Shown here: piece by piece, positions 36,201 to 48,372 of the stretch
Position numbering within the stretch: position 1 is the first letter of the stretch
How the letters are laid out: the number at the start of each line of letters is the position of its first letter
Assembly (NCBI RefSeq): GCF_000006565.2
Contig: NC_031471.1
Coordinates: 1,614,661-1,678,660 of the forward strand
Reading direction: 5' to 3'
From: Toxoplasma gondii ME49
Lineage: Eukaryota; Apicomplexa; Conoidasida; Eucoccidiorida; Sarcocystidae
Length of the DNA: 64,000 nt
Position numbers and translations under genes: made by a program
Notes under the pieces: generated by a model
Database searches by the model: none
Told to the model about the DNA's origin: nothing
Seen by the model: the letters and a program-made list of their open reading frames with translations, nothing else

Positions 36201-39200
36201 TCGACTCCCTCAGTCGACAACACACCAGGCAGAGGTATTCCATGCTTCCCCGCTGCTGTGTCGCCTCCTCGGCGTCCGCTAGACTCCCCAGAAAGTTCGC
36301 GCCTCTGCACACCTTCTGTCTGAGGTGGAGTTCTCTCCTTCTCTACAGACGCGCCCTCGGTCTGTCTTCGTCTCCCGCGTTCTTCTCTCTCGGATTTGTT
36401 TGCGGCCGCCTGGTCCCAAAATTGAGGGCCGACGCCCTCCCTCCGAGCAGGCGACGGCGTCTCACGGTGGACAACGAGCAAGGGGGCAATCCGCCAGGAA
36501 AGTGTGACCGTGTGTGCAGCCTTTTGAATTGCCTCAGGAAGTCTTTCTTGAGGAACGACGAACGTCCACTCGCGTGTTTGTCTTCCCCCTTCTGCCGACT
36601 TCTCCTCTCCAGCACTCCTGCCGCCTTCTCTCTTGGCGGATCGCTGTCTCGGCTTCAAGATGTCGACGGCGCGCAGATCAAAGAAACGCGAGAGAGTCGC
36701 CGACACAGACGAAAACTCTTCTGCTTCCATTTCCTGCGTCGATAGCCTCCTCAGAGCGTCCCCGTTCCTCGCGTCTCCCTGGGCCTCTGCTTCTTGTTTG
36801 TTTCCTCGCCCCTCTTGCTCAGAAAGAACGTCCCCCTGTTTCTCCTCTCTCTGAACTCCTCCTCTGTGCACGGCTTCACTGAAGAAGGAGCAAGTATCCA
36901 GCGACGTAAGAAGGCCTCTCTCCTCATTCTCCCTTTGAAAGGTCGAGACAGGCGCCCCTGAGAAATTCACGCGAATGCATGCAATTGGAAAAGGCGGCGA
37001 GCCGGAAGCACCTGAAGACGAGGAAGACTCAGAAGACGAAGAAGGTGAAAAAGAAAAAGGATTTGAAACAGACGAAGAAGGCGCAGCGACCTGAGGTGGA
37101 AGTGAAAGAACTTGATGCCACTCGAAGGAGAAGGTCGGCGCTGCCTTCAGTTGGTAAGGAGGAGAGACGCGCTTTCGAGGAAATCGCAAACGAAAACCAG
37201 GTGGGTGCGTTCTGCCAAGACGAGAGAGAGAAGATGGCGGGGACAATGGAAGCGGAGAGCCTTCGTCCCGAAAGGCATCCAGTCTTCCCTCAACTTCCCC
37301 ACCCTCCACCACCACCTCCTGCAACAGCGTTTTCGGCGTGAAAAAGAAGAAGCGGGTGAATTGACTGTCGACCTCTTTCTCGAAGTTTTTCCCCTGTTCC
37401 TGATCTCCTTTTCGAGCCTTTTCGACGGCGTTTGCAACACGATTTCCGCTGTCTCTGTTCGAGGACAAATCCCCTTCAGCTTTGCCTGAGGTTGTTTCGT
37501 GTTTCCGCCCCGCCTGAGGCACCTTTGCATGTCGCTTATCACACTCGAGGTTCTCCACCGAGTCTGGCGCATGCTTCTCCGCCTCCGACAATTCTCTCCC
37601 CACGGTGTCCAGCCTCTCGGCTCCGTCCGCTGCGTCTCCGTGTCTCCTCGCTGAGTCTCCAAGCGCCCGGATAAAAGCGCCCCCCAGAGGAGACAGGTCC
37701 GGGGCATTTTCCGCTCTCTCGGCTCCTTCAGGGACTGTAGTGGCGGGAGAAGAGACGGTGCTGGGAAGATGGAAGTAGTGGACATTTCCATTCTTTCCTG
37801 GGTCGAGAGAGAAATCCATGTTCTCTCGTTCGTCTTGGGTGAGCAGCGGGAAAATCCGCAGAAACTTGTCTCCGTGGAAAGACAGGGAGAGCGTCCCAGC
37901 GAGAAATGCATCTCTGCCGCGAGGTGTTAACTTTTGCCGATACGACGCGAGTTCGGCAACAGTGCAGGATATGACGAGATAATAGAGTTTCCCGACAGGG
38001 AGAAACGAAGACACAAGAGACATGGAACCAGCCTCGGAAAGAGAAGGGGACGCAGCAGAGACGGCCGAAGACGCGGAGGCGAAAGGAGGAGGGAAAGCAG
38101 GACGTGAACAAGCGCAGGGACGGACGTCGGAAACAGACGACAGGGACGAGCTGAGGGCGTCACCTCCAGACGGATGTGTAGAAAGAGAAGAAGGCGTAGA
38201 AGATAACGACGAAGAGGATGCAGGAAAGGACGCGGAAGGGGAATAAGCAGAAGACGAGGAGGCGAGAGGAGAGGAAGGAGACGAGCACTCAACCGAACGT
38301 CGAAGAGGAGAGATGCCATCAGCAGGCCAAACGAGGGGAAGAAAATACGTTCCAGGAGACGCGACTTCCAACCGCAAGTCGTAGTTTACAAACGTTGCTG
38401 AAAGGCAGAGCAGAGAGCGAAGCGAAAAGAAGGGCACCAAAACAATTCAGCGTGTCTCGTCTTCGTCGTGGTGTACAATTTATTCCTCATTCTAAGGCAT
38501 CGCGACACAGAAAAACTCCACAGAAGACGCGAACGAGGAGTCTACGGAGAAACCAGAAAACACTCTACTCCTGCGACGTTCACGTACAGCACAGCTGCTC
38601 CTCGCAAGCGTTCGTCTTCCCTGTTGACATGCGTCACTCTCGAACAAGCTGGCTCTCCCAGAAAACGCAAACTATACATGCATCGGCTACTTTCGCATTT
38701 TACAATCTCTCTCTCGTCTGCATTTGCCGTCATGCACAACAGGTAACGACCGACGTGAATAAGCACCAGAACGCCTGAATCTACAATCCCTTCATTATCG
38801 GCGTATCTACGATCCATACGCTATTTCCCCAAGTTTAGAGATGAAGCCCTGTTGGTACATCCACGAAGCGCATGTTGGACAGGTGGCCAACAGACGCAGG
38901 AATTCAAATGCACAGCTGTCTATAGGTGTAGATGTGTTTGCCTCTACTTCGAAATACATTCACATATGTCCACATGCATTTGACACCGTTCACACCCCGT
39001 TCTCTGCACTGGTCCAGATAAAAATGAAGCTCCGAGTGCCCTCTTTCATGAGTTAGTTCAGGTCCCTCTCGCTTTTTGGACGTACGTGGCTTGCCCCATC
39101 GAAAGAAAAGGACCGCCTTTGTGGGGAGGGAGAAGTGAGAGATGTCGAGTTTCACACTGGCGTGCTCGGACGCAGCGACTTCCCGTTCAGTTTCTTCTTC

Positions 39201-40244
39201 GCTGGCCTCCGCGGGGTCCTGTCGAATCTGCGGTTCTCTGTGTCCCGCGAGAGCGTCGAAGACGCTTCCTTCCCCCGTCCGTTTCTCAGCTGCTTGTTTG
39301 TTGCGGCGATTTTCCGTCTCTGCGTCACCTGAAGACTCCGAATCCGTTCGACTTCCACGCTGACGGTCGACGGGCAGGTGCACCTGCATGCTGCCGACGG
39401 CGACAGAGCGATGAGGCATGTTTATGTTTCTGACGAGGATATCCAGGTTGTCAGACGAGGCACCTTTCCCCTTCTCCTTCTCGGCTTCGTTCTGAGAAAA
39501 CAAACGATCTGACCCGCGTCCGCGAGGCGGGGCAAAGAGAGCTCCACATGCGTGCTGCCCCTCAAGGTGCGAGGAGAATGGATTGTGTTCGCGCAACGGA
39601 GAAGGTACAGATGCAGGTAAAGTCCCCTGATTGTGGTCGTTCCATGTTGGCGGCATGCTCTTCGCAGAATCTGAAGGCGGCAAGCGACGCTGCGTCCCCG
39701 CTTCTTGGCTGACAGCGGCTGCAAGACCCGAGGACAGACGGGCGTTTGACGGCGCCGCGCGTCCGGGAGGCTGTCTGTCATTTTCTCCCTCGGAAAAACT
39801 AGGAGACAGCCGAGTCGCGACATCTGCGAATGTGGATGGAGCGCTTTGTGCAGAGGAAAGCGAAGAGAATTCAGGACCGGCGCCTTGGCGTCGTTCTCCA
39901 GCTTCGCGAGATATCGGCGAGCTGGCAGGAGCTACGGAAGCCGCAGCATCGCCCAAGACGTTTGCTTCTGACGGAGAAACCGAGTTGGCTGACGGAAAAG
40001 GGAGGGCGGGGGAGGTCGAGGAAAACAAAGAGAAAGGGTCCTCGGAGCCGAAAAAGTCCAGAGGAGTGGGACTAGGACGTTGCCATGGGAAGCCGCCAGT
40101 CGCTGCCCCTGTCCAGAGGAGCTGGTACAGCAGATAGCAAGACGGGACGAAACAGCGGAGGGGTCCGGCAGCCAGGAAAAAAGACAGGCAAGCCAGGAAA
40201 CGCAGACAATACGCCATGCTTCGACGGCGAAGAAAACGCGTCAT
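30254..40244 (-). CDS. TMEM8/PGAP6-like 7TM CREST-superfamily protein, 2,883 aa
   Basis: Four exons (39086-40244, 33602-38397, 32883-33249, 30254-32583) join in phase to 2,883 residues. PGAP6/TMEM8 proteins have an extracellular region, an EGF-like module and seven helices with a CREST-type metal-hydrolase site; human PGAP6 is a GPI-specific phospholipase A2. Here residues ~10-45 form a signal peptide or anchor. A very long extracellular part follows, with Ser- and Glu-rich insertions. The EGF-like module is at ~1983-2018 (PCEQTCHRGHCWPLGF, NYCRCTLGVGGAACD). Helix 1 is VAFLTVLLVFSNLAFLFVI. Then come VASSMYHLCFDGD (His2115), MDWQNLDFLFS (Asp2135) and NENYAFVHSLWHV (His2375, His2379), which match the family's Ser/His, Asp and H-x3-H signature. 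A Ser-rich cytoplasmic tail ends the protein. It is several times longer than animal homologues. Family assignment is strong; hydrolase activity on GPI lipids is inference. Confidence 0.86.
30460..30670. repeat. Low-complexity tract coding poly-Ser
   Basis: The plus strand is almost pure purine (GAAGAAGA-type units). On the minus strand it encodes the Ser/Pro-rich cytoplasmic tail of the TMEM8-like protein. Confidence 0.8.
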
Positions 40245-42714
40245 CGTTCCGGGGATCGCGGAAACATGGATCAAGCACGCGGCACGGGGAAATGCAACTG
40301 CATGACACAGTCGGTGCTCCTCGGGAAGGCACCCGTCCCCCAAAAGCTGTTTTGCGTTATCGAAGAATCATTGCTGCCTATGGAGAGCGAAAAAACTTTG
40401 TGGACCGCCAGCTCAGGTGTGGCGAGGTTGAAGAAAAGCGACAAGCAGTGGTAAGTTACTCGCGCGTGATACACGTAGCGTTGCTCAACGGCACGAAGTT
40501 CGCGAAGGGAAAATCTGGGAGCTGCTGGGGACAGAGAGAGAGGGGGGCTCGGCCGCACCCACAGATGAAGAAACGCGACAAGGCACAGCACAGTCCTTTC
40601 AGGAGTGATACTGCATAACAGCAAACCGTTGCTACACAACCTGCAAACCGGAAACGCACCGACTTCTCCGAGACAGACAAGCCAGGAGACAGAGAGCATG
40701 CTCCGAGTTCCCCCCGCCCGCCACAGAAAAGGCAGGGCGTCGTTGGCCAGCGATCTGTTCAAGTGTTTACAGACGTGTGTTTTTTCTTATCCTTCTGAAG
40801 TGACACAAAAATAGTTAGAGAGGAATCTTCCCGCGATGAAACAAGAAGCGTACCTTGCACGCGTGCATATATTTTCACGTTTCTTTCGAGGCAAGAAATG
40901 CCACACGGCATTGTACTGGCGCTAGTCAGCTGACGGCACCTTCCTCAGAATCAAGACTGCACCCATAGTCAAGGGAGGCAATGTGTCTCTTTTGGCTTTA
41001 GGAGCAGAAATGAAGGTTGAAACACGCACGCGTGTGCACTATCTCTAGAAACACTGAATATACTCAATGACTGCACAGGACGCGTCGATGTGCTTCTTGC
41101 GGCGCGAAAGTGCACCCCGGGTGACACTTTTCAGATAACAGGTTTGTCGTTACCGGAGTTCGAAAGCTTCAGTACGAAGCATTAACTCAAGGAAGCGAAC
41201 AAAAGCATAGCAATAGAAGAAGAGATACGATGATTTATACTAAAAACACCGTCTCGCAAGCTGCCCTTTAAGCCAGGCTGCGGTTCACCGTTTACAGCCA
41301 TGCGAATATGTTCTTGGCTGGCGTTGTGCTGAAGTTCAGCAGAGTTGCGGCAGGAGCCTGCGTGTTACATGAAGGAGCGTGAAAGCAGAAGAATGGGAAA
41401 TCCAGACACTTTGGCACACCACTACTACTCAGCGTTATCCGAAAGGAGCTACGCTTACTTTCGTCCACGCTCCCGATAGGCCACTAGAAAAAGCCGCCAG
41501 TCGGAAGGACAGTTGAAAGTGACAGGGAATGCTAGATGGAAAATAGATAATTCCGTTCCGCAGTTTGGTATGCTTCTGGACGGAGAACAACGTGCGATAG
41601 TAGCGCATGGTTGTCGAGAGGCACTCGAGGTCCTACCTTCAGTGATAAGTGGGTAGTTGTCTAGCTGAAACGTAGTCTGAACAGGAGTTGCGGTCACCAG
41701 GGACTCTCACGCAAGCATTCCGTACAGACTAAAATGCAGATGGGACTACTAAAGTGAATATCATGATATTTGTACAGCTTGTATACAAGTGACGGTTTTT
41801 CACCTCTACGCCAGATTCCTCTACACTTATCGCGCGATACTTGGTCATGAAAGTGCACAAGAGATCTTGGATCTGTTTGGAACTCTTCAGTTGTCAGAGG
41901 ATCGATATCACTTACAGCAGGAACCACCTGTTGTGCGTCGTTTCGTCACAGTGTGTCCTGAATCGAGTTACGTATCCTATTGGAGGTGTTCTTGCGTCGC
42001 TTCTCCTTCGTGCTTTTGCGGTACGAGTCCAAGAAAGAGATACCGCCACACCGGGACTGCGTCGTCCGTAGGGAGAGAACCGAAAGTGAATCTTGCAAAA
42101 ACGGTTACTTGGTAACAGGCCCCGCTGCGATGGAGTCTGCTTTTTAAGTTTTATGTCGCAAAAAAATACGGTAAATTAGCGGAAACCCCACGAGCGACCC
42201 CGAGAGAATCGACGGCAAACAACCTTCATCTGGCATTCCGCGCAGTCACCCGAGTCTCTCTTCCCTGGCAAATCGTTCCTGCTCGTTTCGCTTTGACTAA
42301 ACCCTGCAGAAGCTGCCTCTTCCCCCGCCGCTTCTTTCCCGCAAGCGGAGAATAACGTTGACATTTACGCTTGGAGCCGTTTCTGCATTGCAAGTGTTCG
42401 ACACACCACTGAGCGCGACGCCCTCACAGCTGCCGCGTCTCTTCTCTGCAACGTTTGCGCCAGTGTCCAACAGCACATCAGAACCCTCTGCTTCCGTTCC
42501 CACGCTTTTTCCCCCCGGCGCAGCTTTTGTATCTCGATATCGACCACCGACATTGCCCGTTGCTGTAGCGTAAACGCCTGAGTGATGGGTGGAATTTCCG
42601 CTGCTGGGGTAGAGCTCCAGCAGGATCTTCGCGCTACCCTCACAAAGGCGGTCCGGTCTGCAGACTGGCTGACAGTTTCTTCTTGCACATGTGTTTCATA
42701 CGAACAACCACGCC
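40245..42714. other. Divergent spacer, TMEM8-like and MGNAC genes
   Basis: This 2.5 kb spacer lies between two genes transcribed away from each other and should contain both promoters and leaders. Around 40.8-41.8 kb base composition drops towards AT, with no convincing open frame. Short frames near 42.2-42.7 kb on both strands look like leader sequence. Confidence 0.55.
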
Positions 42715-45042
42715 ATGGGGAATGCATGTAAAGCAGAAGGAAAAATCAGGGAAACTCATCCGCCTTCGAAACTGGAGACGAGCGACTCAACAGAGGCAGA
42801 AATCATGGCCCAACGTCGGGCGGCGGTAAGACTCGAACGCTGAGTGTCCGTAATCTTTGTTCCCATGCTTGCTGCGTTTTGGATCCATTCGTCAGTTGGA
42901 AGAGAGTGTCGCCTTTCTACCTCGAGGGGGATAGGCTCAAGCCCGTCCGAACTGTTTTTTATGGTTGCGAACGATTGTACACCATAGCCTTCAACAGTTG
43001 TCGCTAGATGAGCAGAGGGCCGGTGCCTTCGGTCGGAAAACGTGGGTCAACGAGCAGCTTCTAGGTTCAATGAATACGAGATCCGCTGAGTTCTTGTGTC
43101 ACTGTTTTCTCACCTCAGTCTCTTGCCTGCTTTGTCCGGTTCCCTTGCCTGTAAGAACTGTTTCTGCCCCAGGTGCACAATTGCTCATTCCGCTATCGCC
43201 TGAAGGGGGTCCAGGGTTGCGTGCTCAGCAGGCGGTTGAGGAAGCTGCGTGGTTCGTGGCGTGCAGACACGTTGCCCTGCCTTTCTGGATTTTATTGGAG
43301 TACACTACGCCTTTCTGGTCGTACCTGCAGAAACAAACAGGAAGGGCAGTATGCTTTTCGGCAGCTGTATTCGAGTGCTGCGATCGAGGGAACTGACTGT
43401 ATTATTCCTGCAGCTTCGCTGGTTGTGGTGTGCCTCGTTTGCCTTCACTTTTTGCCGAGTCTTTACGGTTCGTGTTATAGTCACTTTTGCGGGCTCACGC
43501 CACATCATTCTTTCTGTTTCATCAATCTTTCCATCTTTGTTAACTCACGGGGTGCGTGCCTAGCGCGGAAGGGGAGAGTCAACTGTTTCCTGTTTCCGGT
43601 TAGTTTCGTTTGCTCTTCTTGTGCTCATCGTGTTCTGCTCATTTTTTCGCATTTCCGGGTGTGTAATCGGTGACATATTCTCTGCGTGTTTCTGTCTTGT
43701 TCAGTCTCTCAGGAGAATTGAAACTGCAAAACATGAGGCCCTGCAGAAGTTGAAAACAAGCCGTGCACTGTCTGTGCATGAAGAGCGCCGGCGTCTACAC
43801 ATAATGAAAACAAGGCATAAACTTGGTGGGGGTTATTCTGGCGTTGACTTTCTGGCTGGAGATTCCCGTATGTAATTGTTTGCTCACTTGTAACGGAATA
43901 TACACCAATGAATCGAGATGGCCGTTTCTGGTATACGGACCATGCAGCACAGGTGGCAGACCGCGAGTTAGTAATAGTATTCGGTAGTGTGAATTCTTGT
44001 CTCGTGCGACGCGTGTTTAACAACGTTCAATCCACACTAGTTTTTGTGTTGCTAGGAATTCCATAGCATCTTCGTATGTTGAACAGACTTTCCCAGCAGC
44101 CTAGACTGTATCGACGAGAAAACAGGACAGTTGTTAACGAAAATCTTTGGTTACAGCCTTTTCGTCTATGTCGATAGTCACCGACCGATGTTGATCACCC
44201 TTGAGATTATTCAAGTTCAATGTGATAGAAAGTCAGCATCCGTCATAAACGTATGACGATGAAGGGCCTTTTTCTAAGGCCCTCTGCATTTTCTACACCT
44301 CACCTAGCATATATTTACGTCTGGATATGTGCGCTGATCTGTAGCCATCTATGGTGACACCGTGATGCGCGACACGATCTGCCTTGCTTTTTGACAGTAT
44401 CCTAGGCTTCTCTTTAGCACTGGTGTGTCGTCGACCGTAGCTGGGTGTAATCAGACGTACTTCTGGGGATACGCACACTCCTGTTTCTGTGTGTATGTGC
44501 AAATGTGTATCCGTTTTTCCATCGGCCTGTTCTATCGTTGGCCCTGCTTGTTTTACGTTGCCTTGGTAACTCCTGTTTTTTGTTTGTCTCTCGTCGACCG
44601 CTAGCGGATTCCGAACAGACACTCTGGCTCACACGCACCCAATTTATGTGGAATGCCTCTTCGCGTTCTCACAGGCTTGGATGAAAGAGTCGACACGAAT
44701 TTTGGAGGCTTGAATGCAGACCTACCAGATGATGCATCACTGGAAGGTGAAGACAGGCGACAGACGACACGGTCTACTTCTCAGCGCCAAACGCAAGGAT
44801 TCAATTCGACAAAACCGGAGGAGCAGAGAGGGCCAAGTGGACAGAGACCTATTTTCGGGGCCACTTCTCGTGAAAAAAAGAGCATGGCATTTTTTGATGA
44901 CGTGGGACACACGTGGCCAGGCGACACCTTCGAGGTGGTTGCACCATCTCCGGCTGCGGCTGACGTTGCAGAGAGAGCAGCTCAGGAAGCTTTGATACAG
45001 AAGAACGCGGATTTGAAAAGAGTGACGAATCGGAGGGATTAG
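42715..45042 (+). CDS. Probable dual-acylated MGNAC protein, 213 aa
   Basis: Three exons (42715-42825, 43705-43867, 44675-45042) have donors GTAAGA and GTATGT and acceptors TTGTTCAG and TCTCACAG; all phases match. The protein begins MGNACKAEGK. Gly2 is a good N-myristoylation site and Cys5 a likely palmitoylation site, the pattern used to anchor proteins to the plasma membrane or inner membrane complex of apicomplexans. A charged helical segment follows (RRIETAKHEALQKLK, SVHEERRRLHIMKTRHK, residues ~40-80). The rest is probably disordered, with KKSMAFFDDVGHTWPGDTF and an Ala/Glu-rich end. No catalytic domain is seen; a structural or anchoring role is inference. Introns of 879 and 807 bases are long, so a small extra in-phase exon (for instance near 43172) cannot be excluded. 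The family is not recognised beyond the acylated N-terminus. Confidence 0.6.
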
Positions 45043-48000
45043 CGAAGATAGAGGTGAAACAGGGAACGGAATAGACTAGAGCCATATATGAGACAATATG
45101 CTGAAGGACGATGAAGGGGTCCCACAATTGGTTTCACTTAGCACAGAAAACTCACTTGAAAGGGTAACAGGAAGACAGATGATGCTGTGTTCAGATGACC
45201 GTTTTCCGGTAAAACAGAAAGGGAACGACTGCAATCGACCGGATTGCAGTAAAGGATTTGCCTGCCTGCACGAACAAACGATTAAAACAGATCCGTCGAA
45301 TTTAGGTGCATCGGAGAGGAGAGGCAGGTTCGCGAAGAACCCAAAGCGGCGAGCTAGCCCTTTCTGTTACCAACAGAAGACATGGGTAAAGGGTGACTGT
45401 GGAACTGAGATCAAGGACACTCAACAGAGAGAGCGATTACTGGCAGATTGAAAAGCCGTCTAGACTTGCAAACAGGTCAAAGGGAAGGAGACAATGTGGG
45501 AGGGGTAGAAGTCAGAGCATCTCAGCAGCGACGCTAAGGAACAGCGTGTGCCGAAGAAGGCAGAAGACAATGGCGACATTGAAGAGAAGCTTGGAAGAAG
45601 GGACACACAAGCTGAAGAGTTTCGAAACACAGAAACAATCAAGTATAAACTAGCAGGAATCATGCTTCAACACGTACTTAGTGAGCGGTGTGAGGAAGGC
45701 CAGGAGAAACACTCTGGCGGTGCCCGTGTTGGGAACGTTGACAGGGAACTTCTTGTGTGAAACTGATCCAGGATTGTGCATAACAAAGGTTTTTTCAGGG
45801 GGTTTCTTTTTTGTTCAAGGTGTTGTAGAACAGATGCTTTTTCCACAGGTACGAGTTTCGGATCGTTCAACGAAACCGACACGGCAGTGTACCGGCTCCC
45901 ATGATGCACCGAAGAGATAACGTCTCTGCTCCGCAGAAAATACGGCTCATAGATACTGAGTGTCGATGGGAGCCTTGCCTTCGGTAGAATGACCGTTTGG
46001 ATTTTTTAGAAGTTGCGGATATCTGGGCTCAGGCAGGTTGTTGTTTTTATTCGGGTACTAATTAGGACTACTCAGTTGTGTTAGAAACTGCACGTCCAGG
46101 TGCCAGTGCCTTCTTTCCTTCTAACCATTCAGCTTTCTGACTTCAGGCGCAACAAAAGAAATAGACAGCTCCTTTCCCCGGCTCTGTCCACGAGGCAGGT
46201 TTTCTTTTGCTAGCCAAATGCAAACGAAGACGTTCATGAACACAGAGAGAAACGCAGTAAATTAGAGTGAGTGATGAAAGGTATCGACTCATACCGGTGG
46301 CTACCACCAGCGACCACCGATACCAGCAAACACTTTAGTTACAAAAGGTGTGATTATTCGAGTTTGTCAGCGACTTGCCCTTGCCATACTATGTTTGTGT
46401 CTCGACAAATGGCACACAGCAGAAGACTCGATCGTCCACTCAGGGCGCATGGCCGGCTGTTACAACTCTAGAAAAAGACTACCGCAGGACAGCTATAGGT
46501 GTAAGTCTTATGTCGCACAGGTGAACCGGTGAAACACCTTCTGGAGGAATGGAAATTGGGGAGAAGTGAGTACAGGGAGAAAGGTTCGGGCGCTTGAGGC
46601 ATCTTAGTCCTGATAGCTATGGTGTTTTTCTTGACGACTTGCATGCGATTCCACGCATCCTAAAGCGTTCTATGTGTCGTGTCTGCTTCAGAACTCTACG
46701 ACTCAACAATGGCGGAGCGCGGTTCCACAGAGCCCGCTGTTTACATTCGCATAGTAACAGAACGAAAAATATCACATAGTATGGATTTTTTACTTTCACA
46801 CCAATGCCAGCATGCCAAGTTTGGTCTATCCCCAAAGGAGCTGCAGGCAAAAGTGCCACCTAGTTCCAACGCAATTATTCACTGCCAGTTCGCCAAAAGG
46901 GCGAGCTATTCTCAAACTTTTGTCTATGAACGGCTGCTTTACTCCCTAAAAAAACGAGGTCCAGGACACAAAAGGCCCGACGTCCCCCTACCATGTGGAA
47001 CTTTTCACTCTAGAAAAGGCAGTGGCAAAATCAGATTTATCTGTTGCAGTCTAGTACCAAAGAGGATAACAGATGAAACGAGTTTGTTCTCCCGTTTTCT
47101 TCCACTCTCACAGGCTCCCGACGGAAAAAGGCTCCGAAGCATCTTTGTCTTCCATTGATTTCTCGTCTTCGCAAATCAAAGAAGCGTGCTTTCGTACACC
47201 CTCATCGAAAAAGGGGAACACAACACCGAGTGATGTACCCCTCGTCTTACACACTTGCGGCGTCTTAGCACACTGCGAAGAACCTCTCAGTCACAGCGGT
47301 TTACCGTTTTGTCAGCCGCTATCACAAAAGATTGACAACGCAGCTTTCCAGTCCTCCACATGAAAATCCGAAGAGCGGACGACAAAAAACACACGATGCT
47401 GTCGTTTCTCCCAGCACGCGTCATACCTGAAACTCCAAGAAAACAGTTGACAAACCCCGCGGTAGACTGCGTTCCACTTTTATCGACAGATCGATCGAAA
47501 GAAGAAATACAGTACGCCGTATCCCCCCTTATACTTCGGCGGGTGAGAAAAAACGTGGACACCGTGTTGCAACCTTAAAAAAAGTCAATTTAGCAGCTTT
47601 TTGGGGAAGCGGGCACACGAACCACACACTCGCAGTGTTTACGTCTGGTGGTGTCTCGGAAGTGAGATCAATGCTAGGCTGTATCCCTGAAACATCCCGT
47701 ACCGCCTCGGAATAATCCATGTTACATACGCAAACGGGCTAGGCAAGCTCATGCATGCGTTCTGAGTCTGATATTTATGTTGGCTCTTTCTGTACATCAC
47801 ATTGATAACGCTGAACATCACGATTGTGTCACATACGACACATCACCGTCACTCCGTTTCACTGTTTTTTTCTCGAGTCTTATTGGAAATGAGTAGCAAC
47901 CGCACACCGCTCGTGTGCGGCATTGAAAAGCAATAGAAAGAAACACAGAGTGACCGCCGTTCCTGGTCTTCAATCCCGAAGAGAGAAACACGCGGCAAGT

Positions 48001-48372
48001 TTCGCAATTTCGTTCATGTGGAATAACCTAAAGAGAGACTTTCTTCTTTACCTGCTTTCGCCTGGGGATGCACACGCATTCGACACACTCGCCGAATCGG
48101 CAACAGTCTGTCATGTGTCCTGAGGGTCCCGCAGAAGCAGAGTTTTACTTTTAAGTGGAAAATCTATAGTTTGCAAAACTACACCTCCCACTGCCTCTTG
48201 AGCATAGACACCTTTTTCATTTTCTCTTCAGTGCGTCTTACGCCCGAGAAAAGGGCAAGCATTTGCCTGTTGTCTCTGTGCATTGGCCAGACTTTGCTGT
48301 AAACCCCAAACCCGCGGGGAAAAGATCCTTGTTCCCGTTTGCGCGACTTTGTGTCTCCAGCACGGACATACA
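45043..48372. other. Convergent intergenic region, relatively AT-rich
   Basis: This 3.3 kb lies between a plus-strand gene ending at 45042 and a minus-strand gene ending at 48373, so it holds two 3' UTRs. Several unconnected open frames of 60-160 codons occur (for example from an ATG at 46709), with no recognisable domain or splice partner. I see no RNA gene. Confidence 0.5.

Noticed and set aside
45098..45760. Several plus-strand frames just after the MGNAC gene
   Set aside because: They sit directly downstream of a convincing stop and change frame repeatedly. They are best read as 3' UTR.
46709..47158. Open frame from ATG at 46709 (MAERGSTEPAVYIRIV), about 149 codons
   Set aside because: It has a fair start context but no domain, no splice partner and weak codon bias. 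I kept it out of the gene list, though a short lineage-specific gene is not excluded.
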